From Sycon ciliatum (taxonomy: Eukaryota; Porifera; Calcarea; Leucosolenida; Sycettidae), in assembly GCF_964019385.1 (NCBI RefSeq), contig NC_088643.1, positions 19,728,745 through 19,792,744 on the forward strand: a stretch of 64,000 bases of DNA, given 5' to 3'. Under the pieces are notes generated by a model. The model was given only the letters and a program-made list of their open reading frames with translations. It had not been told where the DNA came from and did no database searches. Shown in pieces: positions 1-37,290 of this stretch. The translations under genes were made by a program, and so were the position numbers. The stretch's first letter is position 1, and each line of letters begins with the position of its first letter.

Positions 1-62
1 AGCCTGTTGGCAACAGACCCAACACAATCAGGCATAAGTGTACCTACCAACCGAACTAGCTG

Positions 63-1015
<953 letters not shown>

Positions 1016-1602
1016 GTACAAACTGAAGCACTAGGCGCACCTTTGATGAGCGCCGCTGGTTAGTGGGAGGCGACTTGTCCTTCTTAGATCTGCAGAGCAA
1101 TTCAAAACAACACATCCACATAGTAAGACGTACATCAACACATCAACAATACGACACCTCTGTGGCATGAATATAAATTTCACTCTTGCACTAAGCAGTT
1201 ATGGCAATGACACAAGAACATTGGTTTTGAGGCTTAAGATTTATTCAGTTCCAGAAAGAGCACCCATTCTAAAAGCAGAGTGAAACAAAACGTCCGCCAG
1301 ATTCAAAATTGTCATGCCATGCCAATCAGCTACTTTGAAAGATAGTTCCACAAATCCAAATCTAGTAACGCAGGAGCGCAGAGCGAGCAGAGCAGATGCA
1401 AAAGATCACAACAAAGTACTAAGTATGCTATGCTGTACAGCCATGCAGAACAATGCCAAGCGCAGCAATGCACGGGTAAACGTACGTGCTAGGTGCTGCG
1501 GAGCACAAACGAGCAGACACGGGAGATGACAGCGACGATGTACACGTCAGCGAGTGCGTGGCCAAGCACAGAACAGAAAAGCAGTAAAGCTCAGTGAGAA
1601 CA

Positions 1603-25482
<23,880 letters not shown>

Positions 25483-25490
25483 CTAAACAT

Positions 25491-25494
<4 letters not shown>

Positions 25495-25546
<52 letters not shown>

Positions 25547-25547
25547 G

Positions 25548-25603
<56 letters not shown>

Positions 25604-25669
25604 TGCACATGCACACACACACACACACACACACATGCACACATACACACACACACATGCACACATACG

Positions 25670-25723
<54 letters not shown>
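25495..25723. repeat. (CA)n microsatellite upstream of the first exon of the proline-rich gene
   Basis: About 230 bp with a few CG/AT interruptions. On the gene strand it is TG-rich and runs into GCATGTTTAG at 25483, the acceptor or leader of the ATG-containing exon. Confidence 0.93.
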
Positions 25724-25724
<1 letters not shown>

Positions 25725-25759
25725 CCGCCACCACCATGTGCACACCGCCACAAACGCGT

Positions 25760-28700
25760 AAACAGCCCAAAAAGTCAAACATGAATTTCCAAAAACTAAG
25801 TACTAGTAGTTTGAAAGTCACGCACGCACATACAGAGACAGACAAGATCACCATGACTCCAGGAGCCAATCTTCTAGGCTGCAAGGGACTACTAGTGAAC
25901 ATGAAATACTAGTACTTGAAGTATCAATGCAGCTTGTCTTCAGATTTCAGTGATATTTCCAAATAGGTTTGGAGAGCACCATTATCATGAACACATCATG
26001 ATATGCAAGATATGGGTTGAGCAAGACAAGAACTCTGACGACTGGCTGTGACAAGATCTTCAGTTGAGCTCACTCTAACGCCCATCACAAACTTTAATAC
26101 TGCTGTCACTGACGGACCCAGAGACTTTCCTATTCAATAATATTCTTACACCACGTTCTGCGCTCTCTGTCAGGAAGCGACAAATTCCTTTCCAAATCGT
26201 CGCAGCACCGCTAGTCTGTGTACCACTAACTTCTCGGGCCAATGCCTTATATTTCAGTCATTGACAAATCAAATGAACTGTGACAATTATTTTAGCAAAA
26301 CTAGACAGTGTCGATCAGGCGCTAAATGAAAACACCCTGGAGTTTCTAACGCGCGTGCACTGGTGTACATGTACTGAGGTAGTGCTAAGTACAGTCATAA
26401 TCATTGTAAGTAATGTAACGACAAGAACAAGGCAGGAAAATACACAGTAACCACTGGCACTGACACAGTGCAGTGGCACACATCACTCCTATCACACAAG
26501 TGCTTCTTCGCCAGGCTTCGGCTAAACGAGTTGGAGTGGAGTGGAAACCGTGTAATGCCAACAAAGGCAACATACGCACGCCCAGCGCGCCTACGCTCTT
26601 GCACACGTGCACACGGTGCAGACATTCAGCAGCTAGCTAGGTACACGATCATGTATGGTGTAGGAAGCACGCTTGCAACACAAAACTATGAAAATAGTCC
26701 GTACCAGTACCAGCGAAGACATCGTCCTCCGTCGACATTATCGTGATTGATTACAACCACTGAATCGATCCTGATTCCCGATACGTCTAGGGTAAAAGTG
26801 GTCCGGCTGGGATTACGAAACATGCAATGATTGACTATAAAGAACGGCCAAGACGATGGTTCGGATAAGCCAGGTTAGCGGCTACTGCAGCATCAGCCAC
26901 TGGATACCAATAAAAAACTTCATTGACTCAACCAGTTACCTCCAAGTCCAAGACATAGTTTCGTGGTCATGATTAATTTTTACTCTTTTTTTTGTGGCAC
27001 GTTCGTCACCAGATCAGAAGAACGGGTACGGGTGCCAGGAAGTACACAATCATGTACACAGTCTAGTCAGTGTAGAGCTCATAATTATTATCATGACATG
27101 AGGACTACGGCCTGGTTAGCACTCAGTAGCAGTGCCCGGTGGTTAGTGGTGGCCAGAGTTCGGCAGATACAGCACTCGTCAGCAGTACTGAGACCTTACA
27201 CTAACCTCCAAGCCTTGACTCTAGCTCTTGAAGCTTGACTTGGAAGGATGGCATTTGGCTTGCTGGTGTCACACCTGTCCAACTGCAGTACTGCCAGTAG
27301 TGGACTCTGTTACTTGTTAGACGTCTAGACCTAGCTAGCTACACTCCGACTCCGAAGCTACGTAGATCCACGTGAACTCAGATCAGAGGAGTCATCCGTC
27401 TACTCACTAGCACTGTCTTTTCGGCTCCGTCATCATGGTCCTCCCATGGTCAAACTTACTACGAACGTCCCAAACCAGTTGCCTACACTATTCACGAGGA
27501 TGCGGTGTAGCAGTGTCAGTGCTGCGACCACCAAACCACTTGCAAAACACCTCTTGCGCGCCTCTAATCTCTAATCGTGATCGTAAGCTCTACCGCCGGG
27601 GTTCTTCCACCGCAGTGGTACATGGCCTGACTCTATTCGTACGGCAACAATACCATGCTGACTCGCGGCCGTGGCGCAGGGAGTAGACTGTAGAGTTTCG
27701 ACAACAAAGGTTAGCAGCTCAAACTTCCGCCGGTGATGGGACCTAGGCTACAACTCCTGAACTAACAAGTAAGGACGGTAGTAGTTACTTGAGTCGAGAA
27801 GCAAGCAGTTTGGAAGCCTGCTGCAGCTTGGAGTACTCCAGCCTCGACGAATACCGACGGGTGCAGGTGGAGCCCTTTTTCGCGCAAATGACCGTCATCG
27901 AAGTGCACTTTCTCACTGACCATGCTGACGGTTATGGGCCCTTTACTATGCTTACTCGACGCGTGCTTGCCGGCGTCCAACGGAATGTTCAAATAGGCGA
28001 ACATGTTCACAGGCGTAGAGTCTAAGCTTGACGGTCGATGGGTCAACGTGAGCACCAGCGACGACACAGTTTCCAAGCAAGCGACCACAGCAGCCTGTAA
28101 TACCCTCTCGAACGACCGGTGAGACCATTAGAGGGGTTGCTACCGCTAATACCTAACGACATGGACATACTACCAGCACGACCTTCTGCTTACTCCACTG
28201 CATGCAGTCTACACACACACGCTCATGTCACTGGTTCCGTTTTAGCGGTGAGGCTAACCATTACTGCATTGGCCTTCTGTTTCTCCTACGATTCTTTCCT
28301 CCCTCCCATTCCTGGCGCTGTTCAATGCTGGGGAGACCCAACGGACATCCGGCTGACAAGAGATGCCGGTTTCAACCAGAAGTGGGCGAGTTTCGCCAAT
28401 TTCGGTCAACACCATGACACATTGTGCATTTTATAGCGAACACATGTGCTCCAGAGGTCAAGTGGCTGGTAACTGCAATGCAGGGTTCTCCAAAATAGTT
28501 ATCGTAAGAAAGTACATGACATGGTCACTATACTGCATACATGTAGACCTATCATAGACCTACCATACATGTACGTGTAATGACTACTACTACTAGTACT
28601 AGTATGTACAGCTATTCACTGGTTTGAGGGAAAGACACAAATAAAACAGGGAAAAGTCTGAAGAAAAAAGACTGTACAGCACGTGCATTTTTCAATAAAA

Positions 28701-28900
28701 TGTTGTTGATCTACGGGGCACTACAGTATTCCTCGCTTACCCCTACCGATATGCGCGGATATGTGAATACAAGTGGATGGGCGAAACTGCCGTATTTTGC
28801 TACACGTACATCATCAGTGTAATCATTGACATCTTAGAAGCACATTGACAAGTTACTACATAATCAGTTAGAATGCGCATGAGCTGAAGGCGCAACATAA
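25760..28900. other. Gene-poor stretch
   Basis: Unique-looking DNA without recognisable coding similarity on either strand. Open frames near 26400-26740 and 27760-28090 (both strands) are short and unconvincing. An upstream exon or promoter of the proline-rich gene could lie here; I cannot point to one. Confidence 0.4.
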
Positions 28901-29021
28901 GCCTCAAATGCAGGTACCTGTCTATCAGAAAAAAGCCAGCTGCATGGAATACAGTCATGTCGTATTACCGGACAAATGTTCGACTAAGACGGATTCTGAT
29001 CATAACAAGGGAAACATTCCC

Positions 29022-29348
29022 TCATTCGTATTTTGATGTAAACAACAGTGGAGTCGCAACATGAAAATGGGTTCCAGTCGGTTCCACTTTACACAGTGGT
29101 ACACGGCTCAAACGGACGGTATGTGCAGTGTGGCAGAAAACGTGCAAAGGTTTCCCCTGCATAAGACCTTGCACCAGTGATTTTGTCTGATGATAGCGCA
29201 AGCATGAAACTTGAGTCGCAGGAAAGACTGGTTCCACCGAGCTTATTTCTAAGTTAGACCATGCCGGCAGCTCATGGGCGAATAGCAGATACGGGAAGCA
29301 ACAGATAACTGAAGCGCAGATAAGCAAGACAATCTGTAGACGTGCCAT
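29022..29348 (-). CDS. Possible small secreted or membrane protein ORF, unrecognised
   Basis: An ATG-initiated frame of 108 codons opens with a convincing signal-peptide-like start: MARLQIVLL, then a Cys-rich hydrophobic run to about residue 25 and AHELP as a possible cleavage area. The remainder is a soluble stretch with several cysteines (SCLRY, VFCHT, PLCKV). I recognise no family. It lies in the repeat-rich gap between SMG9 and the proline-rich gene. It could be a complete small gene, a first exon, or a chance frame. Confidence 0.3.
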   Translation of the reverse strand: MARLQIVLLICASVICCFPYLLFAHELPAWSNLEISSVEPVFPATQVSCLRYHQTKSLVQGLMQGKPLHVFCHTAHTVRLSRVPLCKVEPTGTHFHVATPLLFTSKYE

Positions 29349-29615
29349 CACGGCGCAAAATGCTTACATACTGTGATGTCACATGATGTACCCCATACTA
29401 CCTCCCAAAGAGCACAAATAATTCAATTCTGCTTGCAAAAGTCTCAAAACAAGTTTTGGCTTTGATATAGTTTCTGTGTTACTGCAACTAGAGATAAAGT
29501 GACCACAAGCAATAAAGTCAGGTGTATACGTCACTATACGTACGCACGATGACTTGCAAATACACAGGTGAAGGTCAATGAAGCCAACACAGCTTACTCA
29601 AATTCTAGGTACCAC

Positions 29616-29820
29616 CAAGAGTCCATAACCCCCAGACAGGGCCCAGAGTGTGCAACGCCACACAAATCTCTGTCACGACTCGTTTTCAACATTACGTCGT
29701 TTTCATGTGGCTGCGCGTGCAGGCCGCGACATTCGCTGCATGAAAATGACGTAATGTTGAAAACGAGTCGTGACAAGACCCTATCGCGCGCTGCACACTC
29801 TGGGGGTTATGGACACTTGG
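29616..29820. mobile_element. Long palindromic MITE with CAAGAGTCCATAACCCCC ends
   Basis: Both the ends and an inner pair (CACGACTCGTTTTCAACATT mirrored) form a near-full-length hairpin of about 200 bp. Confidence 0.75.
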
Positions 29821-29825
29821 TACCA

Positions 29826-29862
29826 CCAAGAGTCCATATTCCCCCAGGGATTATGGACTCCT
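29826..29862. repeat. Short palindrome of the same end-type
   Basis: CAAGAGTCCATATTCCCCCA followed by a mirrored GGGATTATGGACTCCTGG. Confidence 0.7.
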
Positions 29863-29875
29863 GGTACTGCCAATA

Positions 29876-30152
29876 CAAGAGTACATAACCCCCAAGAGTG
29901 TGCGACTCCAGCTATGGCCCGAGATGGGGTCTGCGACGGCAAAACTTCACATCACGTGACAAACCCGTACACATTATTTGCACCCCGTGCATGATAGATA
30001 CAGGGTTGTACACAGCCCTGCTTTGGGTTCAACTCCCGTGTGGCCACTTTGCATTGTTTGCCAGTGTAACCTTTTGAACCATGCTGCGTGTGATGTGAAG
30101 TTCTGCCCAGAGGTTGTGCAGTCGCACACACTGGGGGGTAATGTACTCATGG
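29876..30152. mobile_element. CAAGAGTACATAACCCCC-type MITE, third copy
   Basis: Same core as 25015-25294 (CTTCACATCACGTGAC, CCTTTTGAACC) with mutated right end (GGGGGGTAATGTACTCATGG). Confidence 0.7.
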
Positions 30153-30798
30153 TACTGCAGGTGAATGGAGTTGGTGCCCCCCACCCCCTTCACTTTGTCA
30201 TGCAGGATACAACTGCAGGAATGTTACACGAAAGTTAAAGGCTGCAGGAGTTTCGCCTCAGATACTGCTTACCAGCTGTTACACCCACGGTGGTGGGTTT
30301 ATCTCGAGACGCGTTCGTCACGCATGCCAAAACGACACGGAACTTTTAAGAAAACCCCGTGCAGCACCGCTAGCAAGAGTAGGCATACATGATGCACATG
30401 GATGTCACGCTGCACTTTGAAATGGTGCTGCAGAGGAACGCCACGTTGCTGAGTGTGCGCACATGCATTCATCATGCTGCAGTGCGTGGCACGCTGCATG
30501 CTGGTCTGATGAGCTGCGCGCTGTGCGGACTTGAACACACTGCTCCGTATACTTCAATGCACAAGCATCTTCAGCATCTTCAGTAGTCTTTTACCAGCAC
30601 TGACAACGAATATCGATTTCATCCATAACATGACCAGCGATAAAGGAGCATTTGCCACCGTGACAAGTAATTATTATTTTGGCCCTGCTCAAAACAAGCT
30701 CAGGTTCTTGATAACCAGTGCAGAATAGGACTGGAGCTGATGTGACTGCAGCTCCGGAATGAGTTCAGGAAGAATCAGGAACTGGCACAACATACGAG

Positions 30799-30940
30799 TA
30801 CAGTCAGACCGCGCAAACACACATGCTGAATCATACTGTATGTATGCATGACATGCGCTGTAAATCGGTAACCGGCAATTTTCTTCCGGATGGCGAGGAA
30901 TCCGGATAAAAGAGGACTGGATAAGCGAGGTCTGACTGTA
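30799..30940. mobile_element. pogo/Tigger-like MITE, 142 bp
   Basis: TACAGTCAGACC at the left mirrors GGATAAGCGAGGTCTGACTG + TA at the right. Confidence 0.6.
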
Positions 30941-31008
30941 CACGAGATGGCCGGAACTCACGGTCCGAAACGTGTAACGTGTATTCGAGCTGATCTACAG
31001 ACCACACT

Positions 31009-31359
31009 TACCGTAATTTCGCGCATATACATGTAAGCCCATGGGCTTATATGTGAAACAATGCAGTTTGGGGATAAAAATAACCAGTAAAACATGTTCG
31101 TTTTTTAGCCCATGGGCCAATATTCGAATTTTGAAGGTTCACGAAAAAGTACAAGTTCGTGCTCATGGTCAGTCTACCATACTCTACTGGTAAACTGCAC
31201 TGACCTGCTGTACCATGGTAGGAAGAGTCCATTTTGTGAAAAATTCTACTTGACACGTGAGTTGCATTTGTGTCTGTTCATTAGCCCATGGGCTTATAAA
31301 CGGAGGTGGGCTTATATCCGGATATAGGCCCATGGGCTTATATGCGCGGAATTACGATA
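31009..31359. mobile_element. MITE with TACCGTAATTTCGCGC ends
   Basis: The left TACCGTAATTTCGCGCATAT mirrors ATATGCGCGGAATTACGATA. AAGCCCATGGGCTTATAT palindromes lie just inside both ends. Confidence 0.7.
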
Positions 31360-31658
31360 CACTTATGTTGTGTACTTGAAGTAAATGAATACATTCTTGG
31401 CGAGTGACATTGATCAACATACATAGGAAATCTACACATGATTACATCATTCTGTGATCATGGCATATCGTTCCTGTACTGTTCACGCGTGGTGAAAGCA
31501 ATGCAGACTTTCAGATTGCAAAGCTGCCATCACGTGAAACAAGAGCTGGCTCAGCTGACTACTAGTACTGGTACTACTAGTACTAGTACTACTGCCTACT
31601 GCCAGTACTGGTATGCCCACCGGTCACCACAAAGATAAAATACTATGACGTCACTTAC

Positions 31659-31810
31659 CTCAGCCTTGGCTCAGAGTCAGGGATGTCAAACGAGACGGCA
31701 ATGCCAGTTCCTGACGAAGAGAGTCCTTCCCGCTGCACTCCTCCGGATATTTGTGACACTATGAAGCTGACGGTTATCAAGTCACCACTGCTTCGAAAGC
31801 AGCAAAACCT
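31659..31810 (-). CDS. Candidate internal coding exon, unrecognised
   Basis: A minus-strand stretch bounded by a good acceptor (gatagacgttttcag, exon from 31810) and a strong donor (gtaagtgac, after 31659). It is open through one frame reading FCCFRSSGDLITVSFIV then SQISGGVQREGLSSSG and AVSFDIPDSEPRLR, which looks like real protein. A second donor-like GTAAGG at 31852 would leave a 42-base intron just upstream. There is no ATG in frame, so if coding it is internal. It may belong to an undetected gene or be a 5' exon of the proline-rich gene; the family is not recognised. Confidence 0.3.
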
Positions 31811-32472
31811 CTGAAAACGTCTATCCTCAGAGCTCAAGAGAGAAAACCTTACCGATCGGTGTCTTTTGCAGTTTTGGTGATGGATTTGGAAAAATATTCA
31901 GATTGCGTAGTGGTACAGTACAATTAAATATTTCGAAGCTTCAAAAAGTCAAAATGACACACAATCACGTGATCCGGCCGTGATTAGGGGGGGGGGCGTT
32001 CGTTTTAGATCTACAGGTTTGGGTGGAAACTACTTCTTTCGGTGGATGTGTTCGTTTTTTCTACTCAAAAGGGTAGATTCTACTTTCCTCTACTGGCTCT
32101 ACCAGGAAAAAGTTGGTACATGTACATGTATAACTAGAAGCAGGTAGAAGTAATTAGTTGGTAGAGCTACGGGATTTCCAGCAAGATCTAGGATTTGTAC
32201 ACAACTCCATACAAAAGAGAAACATTCCACGTGCATATCGTGTAAACTACTAAATCCGGTAGAACAGCGTTCGTGCACTTGCCTCTACCGTCTACCTCTA
32301 TCGGTAGAGTGACTCTACTCTATTCGTACTCTACCAGGCGGCTAAAAACGAACGCAGCCATGCATGCGTTTCTATGCATATGTATGGCTGCTATGGTCAG
32401 CGTGCCTACGCCTACCGCACCGTGTCACATATTATTACAGACAGAGTACGGTACAGGTCGCAGTCCAAGATA

Positions 32473-32491
32473 GGGGGGGGGGGGGGGGGGG
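32473..32491. repeat. Poly-G run
   Basis: Uninterrupted G run of about 19. Similar G or C runs occur at 2627, 4630, 22276, 31987, 38344, 43522, 45060, 48530, 48719, 54181 and 60779. Confidence 0.9.
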
Positions 32492-32499
32492 TCAGCTCC

Positions 32500-34450
32500 A
32501 GTGTGAAAACTGAAAAGCCTGGCTACAGTGCAGATCCGAGATGGGATGGTGGTGATCACAGCATTCACAGGTTTTGTAAAACGCATCCAATACATATAAT
32601 AGTATAAGCAAGAGTACTACGGGGTTATGTACTCTTGGTATAAGTAGTAGAAGGCTATGAATTTGACTCGGTGACTCAACCCGGGCTTACTTTCAGTCCT
32701 GTATACATAGCACTCACGCATGCACCAAGACTTGGCAAGAGTTTACAACTCCAGAGGGTTATGTGCTCTTGAAAGGATGCGGTATACACGTACCCTTTGA
32801 GTTTGTGCAAGACTTGATTGTACACGAGTCAACAGCAATACAAATCAGACGAGAGTGCACACCGTACTGTGGCTCTTGAATGAATAGGTTGCAACCAAGA
32901 GTCCATAAACTGTTTTGTATAATTATAGACTCTTAGTTGCATGCAGCCTTCACAGAAAACAGACAACACGTACATGTATGGCGAAGAGTACTGGTATTTC
33001 AGACTGTAATGTAGACAACCTCTTCTTCACAATGTAGACAACGCAAACAAAAACCATGAAAAGTTAAAACAGCTACTTCAAGTACATTGTAAAACCAAAA
33101 CGTTCAATGCCAGCACCATAGGATCCAGACTCATGCTAAGGCACATCAGCATTGTATGATGACAGCCACGATAAGCGTTGAAAAGCAAACCAAAACCAGC
33201 AGGAAAGAGCCTACGAACACATTCTGCCGAAAAGAAAAAAGAAAATGTGCTTCAGCTGACAACAAACTCCTTGAAGTGATTACCAGACTGGATATCCATC
33301 GTGTGTTTCAAATTTAAAATTAATCCTGTTGCCGCATGGATGGTGCATAACGTTTACTCTCGGATGTAGGAGAATGCAGTCCACTGCACTTGGCATACTG
33401 TACTACAAACGCGACAAAAACACGTGCTACATTTCCACACGTGAAAAGAAAATGTAGCCGAGGAATAAAACTAGACATTAAAAAAGTCAGAAGTGCAAGA
33501 CTACAATCCGGTGGGTATGAACATGACTTAGAAAAGACAGTAAAAGGGTGAAGCTGGTGATGCAAAAAAATCAACCAACCCAGTGAGGATGATCTAATAC
33601 AGAGGCCCAGCCTAACACAGAGGGAAAGGGAGCGAAACGGGGCAAAGTGTGCTTGAAAAAATTGCACAGCACCAAACAGAGAGCACCCGTATGGGACACG
33701 TTCACGATACAACGCGTTCCATTCAAGAAACGTAGCAAACCGGCTACAATGCATGGTATAAGAAAACAGTTAACAGGTGAGTCTGGAACCCCTGTTGACT
33801 CTTCCGATAAAGCTCACGCTGGCGAGAGAAACACAGATCGTTTCCCAGCTCTTTGACTAGCTTGAATGTCGACATTCACGACAAAAGCGAAGTCTCGCAC
33901 AGACAATCATTACAAGAAAACTTCTCTGCCCTCCTTCTAGAGTTGAGAGCAAGTGGACCGAGATATTGCAACCCTCTCCAGTCACGACTCAGACGCCCGG
34001 ATACAATTACTCAAAAAACAAACCAGCACCTCAAAACTTGACTCGTTTAGATGCCAGGATAGTTCACTAACCTAAAGTCCGGCTGCAGAGGTGACCAGTC
34101 GTCAGTGAACGGCTTAGCCCGCACACAGCGGGGTCGGGTGCACATGGGAGTGCTAGCGGTCCAATCGCTTCCAGACTGCGCACAGCTGACCGTAAGCCGT
34201 ACGGACCACACGCGTGCCATCAGTAGCTGCGCAGGCTACCTCGCCAGCTGGACGGCTAATCTTGTATACGTGTGGTGTGTGTACGCAGACGCTAAATGGA
34301 TGCAGTCGATATAAGGCACGGCAAGCGCGGAGTGCAGCGGCCCAGGCATGATCGACGTCGCGAACTTCCTGTTCACGCGACCGTGAACTCTTCGTGATCC
34401 ATGAAGGCGTAGACGTCACCGCGTGTTGTAACGCGTGAGCAGTTGGCATG
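32500..34450. other. SMG9 downstream region, no supported gene
   Basis: Holds two degenerate CAAGAGT…ACTCTTG palindromes (32750, 32897-32939). Two minus-strand open frames (33754-33320, 34476-34153) have no recognisable similarity. The part nearest 34477 is presumably SMG9 3' UTR. Confidence 0.4.
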
Positions 34451-34476
34451 TTGACTATGTGTAGTGTACGACGCAA

Positions 34477-35976
34477 TCACCCCGCAAGAAGAATGTTGAG
34501 GTCGGCCGACAGCGACTTCTTACGGATCGCCTCCCAGATGCGACCGGCAAAGCCAAACCACTGGATCTCGGACAGGGCTGACGCTGCTGGAGAGATCTTG
34601 TGCGGCCGTATGGAGAAGATCTTGCGGACAAGAGCAGCGCTGGCAGCAGCGAATGATGGGTGGCCGTGATACACCAGGCCGTGCACTGGAGAGCTACTGC
34701 TCACCAGAGATAGCTTGGCCTGGATTTGGCTGCCTTCCTGACCACTACTTGACGCCGTCACCGGTAACAAGAACACATTCACAGCCGCGGCAGAGCCATT
34801 CTTTTGCTTCTCGTCGCACACGATCTGGCCGGAGCGCAGGGAGGACACGTGGTCGTGAATGCGCAGCTTGGAATGCCGCATCAGCGCCTCGGTCATCTGG
34901 TGCATGGCCTTGACGTTGGCCTGCAGGAAATCGTCCGCCGTCGCCTTGTTGCGCACCAGGACCAGATGCGGGGGCTGCACGTCCGACGTGGCGTGACCCA
35001 GCCCTGACAAGTCACCCTGGCCGCCAAGGCTGGGCTTGAGCAGGCTGGCCATCTCCAGCAGATTCAGCATCTCCACGTCGAAGGTGAAGTCCTGGACGAG
35101 CACCACGACGTGGCACACCTGCACGAGGAACGCGGCAATCTGGTAGGACTGCAGCCGGTACAGCTCCACGGCATTGTCCGACGTGCCGTGCTGGCGTTCC
35201 TGCAACAGCATGCGGTCCAGAATGGACATACTCATCAGCGGCTGCGTGTCCAGCAGTATCACGCGCTCGCTGGTCACGCACATGTCAATGCCGTACGTCT
35301 GGTGACTGGCTATCTCCAGGCACGCCTGCGACGCCACCGGAAAGGGCTTAGCGTGCGACTGGACCTGTTCGGGACGCGTACCGGCTAGAAGTGACATGAT
35401 TGTTGACTTCCCGACGCTCTGCCTTCCCAGGACGCCCACCACCAAGTAATTGCTTTGACTTTGTAACATGTCTGAAGCATGATCATTCCACACAAGGTTC
35501 TCATCCAGAAGCTTGTGACAAGAGGGGCCTCCGTCCTGGTACAGCCATTTAGCAGCAGCGGATCGGTGAAAACTCGTGGTGGTACTTTTCGCCTGGTTCT
35601 CTGGATCGACTTGCAAAATAGGCCGCCTGGCAATAATTCCACCACGTTTCTCTATGCTGTCTGAATGATTGTTCATAAAAGTTGGCACTCTCCTCTGAGG
35701 AGCCCTTGAGTCATTTTCTGCAGGTCTCGGAGGCGATGTGGATCGGGTCTTTATTTGGATTCGCATTGGCATGACCGGTGGTGACGGCTCGGAATGCTCT
35801 GGTTCAGCTGGCCTATGAGACTTTTCATCCCACAGTTCACTCTGATTGCCATAATAAGAATAACCTCCACGACCACGACCGCGGTAGCCATCTCTATCTC
35901 GACCCCCACGTCCACGACGATTCCTGCCACCTCTGTGTGTATCACGAGAAGAATCCCAAAGTCCTCTTTCCATCAT
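34477..35976 (-). CDS. SMG9: SMG9, nonsense-mediated mRNA decay factor (single exon)
   Basis: SMG9 pairs with SMG8 to bind and restrain the SMG1 kinase that phosphorylates UPF1 in nonsense-mediated decay. The reading frame is uninterrupted. I start it at the ATG at 35976 (A at -3, a second ATG follows directly), giving 499 residues against about 520 in vertebrates; the frame extends a little further upstream without an ATG. Residues 16-38 are an RG/RGG-rich disordered segment, residues 50-130 a Pro/Ser-rich linker, and from about residue 178 comes the G-like domain. That domain has a hydrophobic strand, an intact P-loop (GRQSVGKST, about 184-192), then ILLDTQPLMS and VCHVVVLVQDF, which are family signatures, and an RNKA motif late in the domain. 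The C-terminal helix WFGFAGRIWEAIRKKS also matches the family. It is oddly intronless among intron-rich neighbours. Next upstream on the same strand is the AP-2 mu gene, 1.8 kb away. Confidence 0.93.
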   Translation of the reverse strand: MMERGLWDSSRDTHRGGRNRRGRGGRDRDGYRGRGRGGYSYYGNQSELWDEKSHRPAEPEHSEPSPPVMPMRIQIKTRSTSPPRPAENDSRAPQRRVPTFMNNHSDSIEKRGGIIARRPILQVDPENQAKSTTTSFHRSAAAKWLYQDGGPSCHKLLDENLVWNDHASDMLQSQSNYLVVGVLGRQSVGKSTIMSLLAGTRPEQVQSHAKPFPVASQACLEIASHQTYGIDMCVTSERVILLDTQPLMSMSILDRMLLQERQHGTSDNAVELYRLQSYQIAAFLVQVCHVVVLVQDFTFDVEMLNLLEMASLLKPSLGGQGDLSGLGHATSDVQPPHLVLVRNKATADDFLQANVKAMHQMTEALMRHSKLRIHDHVSSLRSGQIVCDEKQKNGSAAAVNVFLLPVTASSSGQEGSQIQAKLSLVSSSSPVHGLVYHGHPSFAAASAALVRKIFSIRPHKISPAASALSEIQWFGFAGRIWEAIRKKSLSADLNILLAG

Positions 35977-36688
35977 CCTGCACCAAGGAGGGCACTCTCC
36001 TACGAACACCGCTCGAGAGAATCCATATCCATTTCTCACATTCTCTTTTTCAAACAAATAATTGCAAGCAGTGATTTTTATTTTTATGGCTTTGTCAGTT
36101 TTGTCCAGGGAGTAGTAAAATACACTCCCTGGTTTTGTACAAACATGTACGTGTACATCAAGCAGGATGTCTGTGCCAGAGTCGTAAAATACCTACTGCC
36201 TGATCATGATGAGAGTCTTTTTAAATTTACTTGAGGCGTTGAGCATGAGTCTTGTTGTTACAATGTCATGTTGTCAAGAGTACATAACCCCCTTGTTATG
36301 TACATCACTGTACTCTTGATGTGGTTGGTCAGGTGCAGGTCGTTGTAGGCAGGGAGTAGTACTACTCCCTGGTTGTAGCTGTGAGTGTGACTTTGACAAA
36401 AAAAAGTTTTGTGCGACTCCTGATCTACAACACACTGTATAGTAGTGTAGATCTCTCAAAGAGTGCTCGTACTCGTAGTCATAAAACTGATTATAATGGG
36501 GGTTATGTACTCGTACTCTTGGCATAATAATAATATTAATTTAGAAAAGCTGACAGGATCGCTGTTATAAATTTTTTAATTGTGTCCAGTTTAATTTTGA
36601 GACATGCCCACTTTTACGTACAAACAAGAAAAATCAGGTGAAAAAGCCACGTATCCATGATGCACATCTCACCCACTATCACTATTTC

Positions 36689-36725
36689 CAAGAGTCCATA
36701 ATCCTGGGGGGATTATGGACTCTTG
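36689..36725. repeat. Perfect 37-bp palindrome (CAAGAGTCCATAATCC)
   Basis: CAAGAGTCCATAATCC, a short G-rich loop, then GGATTATGGACTCTTG. A related one at 36274-36319. Both lie between SMG9 and AP2M1. Confidence 0.85.
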
Positions 36726-37288
36726 CTATTTCAAACAAGCTACTAGTACTTGATGTCGGGCTGTGCCAAATTCATTAGCTTTGGGCAGCTGTAAAAGGGA
36801 GAACAAAAACATTGACCGCCAGCCTTTCAACAGAAAGAACCGAAATAGCTAGCCACCTTGGACTCGAGACACCACCATATGGCTTCTCCCAACAGTGACA
36901 TGCACAAGCCAAGACCCCAGGCCAGACAGGCACAAAGGTCTGTTGAAAATATTTGTCAAATATGAACATGCCATGCCACAACTTATGATACAGACAAAAA
37001 GGGAACCTACACATCGCAGCAGGGTTCTAGTAAATGTGTAAAACCAAAAAACCAAAAACAATCATCCCACATGCATGCTTCACATAATTTGAACCTCTAA
37101 ATACAAGCAGCGAAGCAAGCAATGACTAACAGCAAACAAAACTGGAGAAAACAAGAACGTGGGGTGAACGGCAGGGAATGCAGGAGACGGATGCGACAAG
37201 CAACTATAAGACCAGTCACCACTCACTGCTGCTCCTGGATAGCATGCAGAGAAGCACCAGCAGATGATCATTCTTTTTCGCAGAACAG

Positions 37289-37290
<2 letters not shown>

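Noticed and set aside
33320..33754. 144-residue minus-strand frame
   Set aside because: No recognisable motif, no splice context, and composition like the surrounding non-coding DNA.
34153..34476. 107-residue minus-strand frame directly after the SMG9 stop
   Set aside because: It has no similarity and most likely is SMG9 3' UTR; an SMG9 extension is unnecessary because the C-terminal helix is complete.
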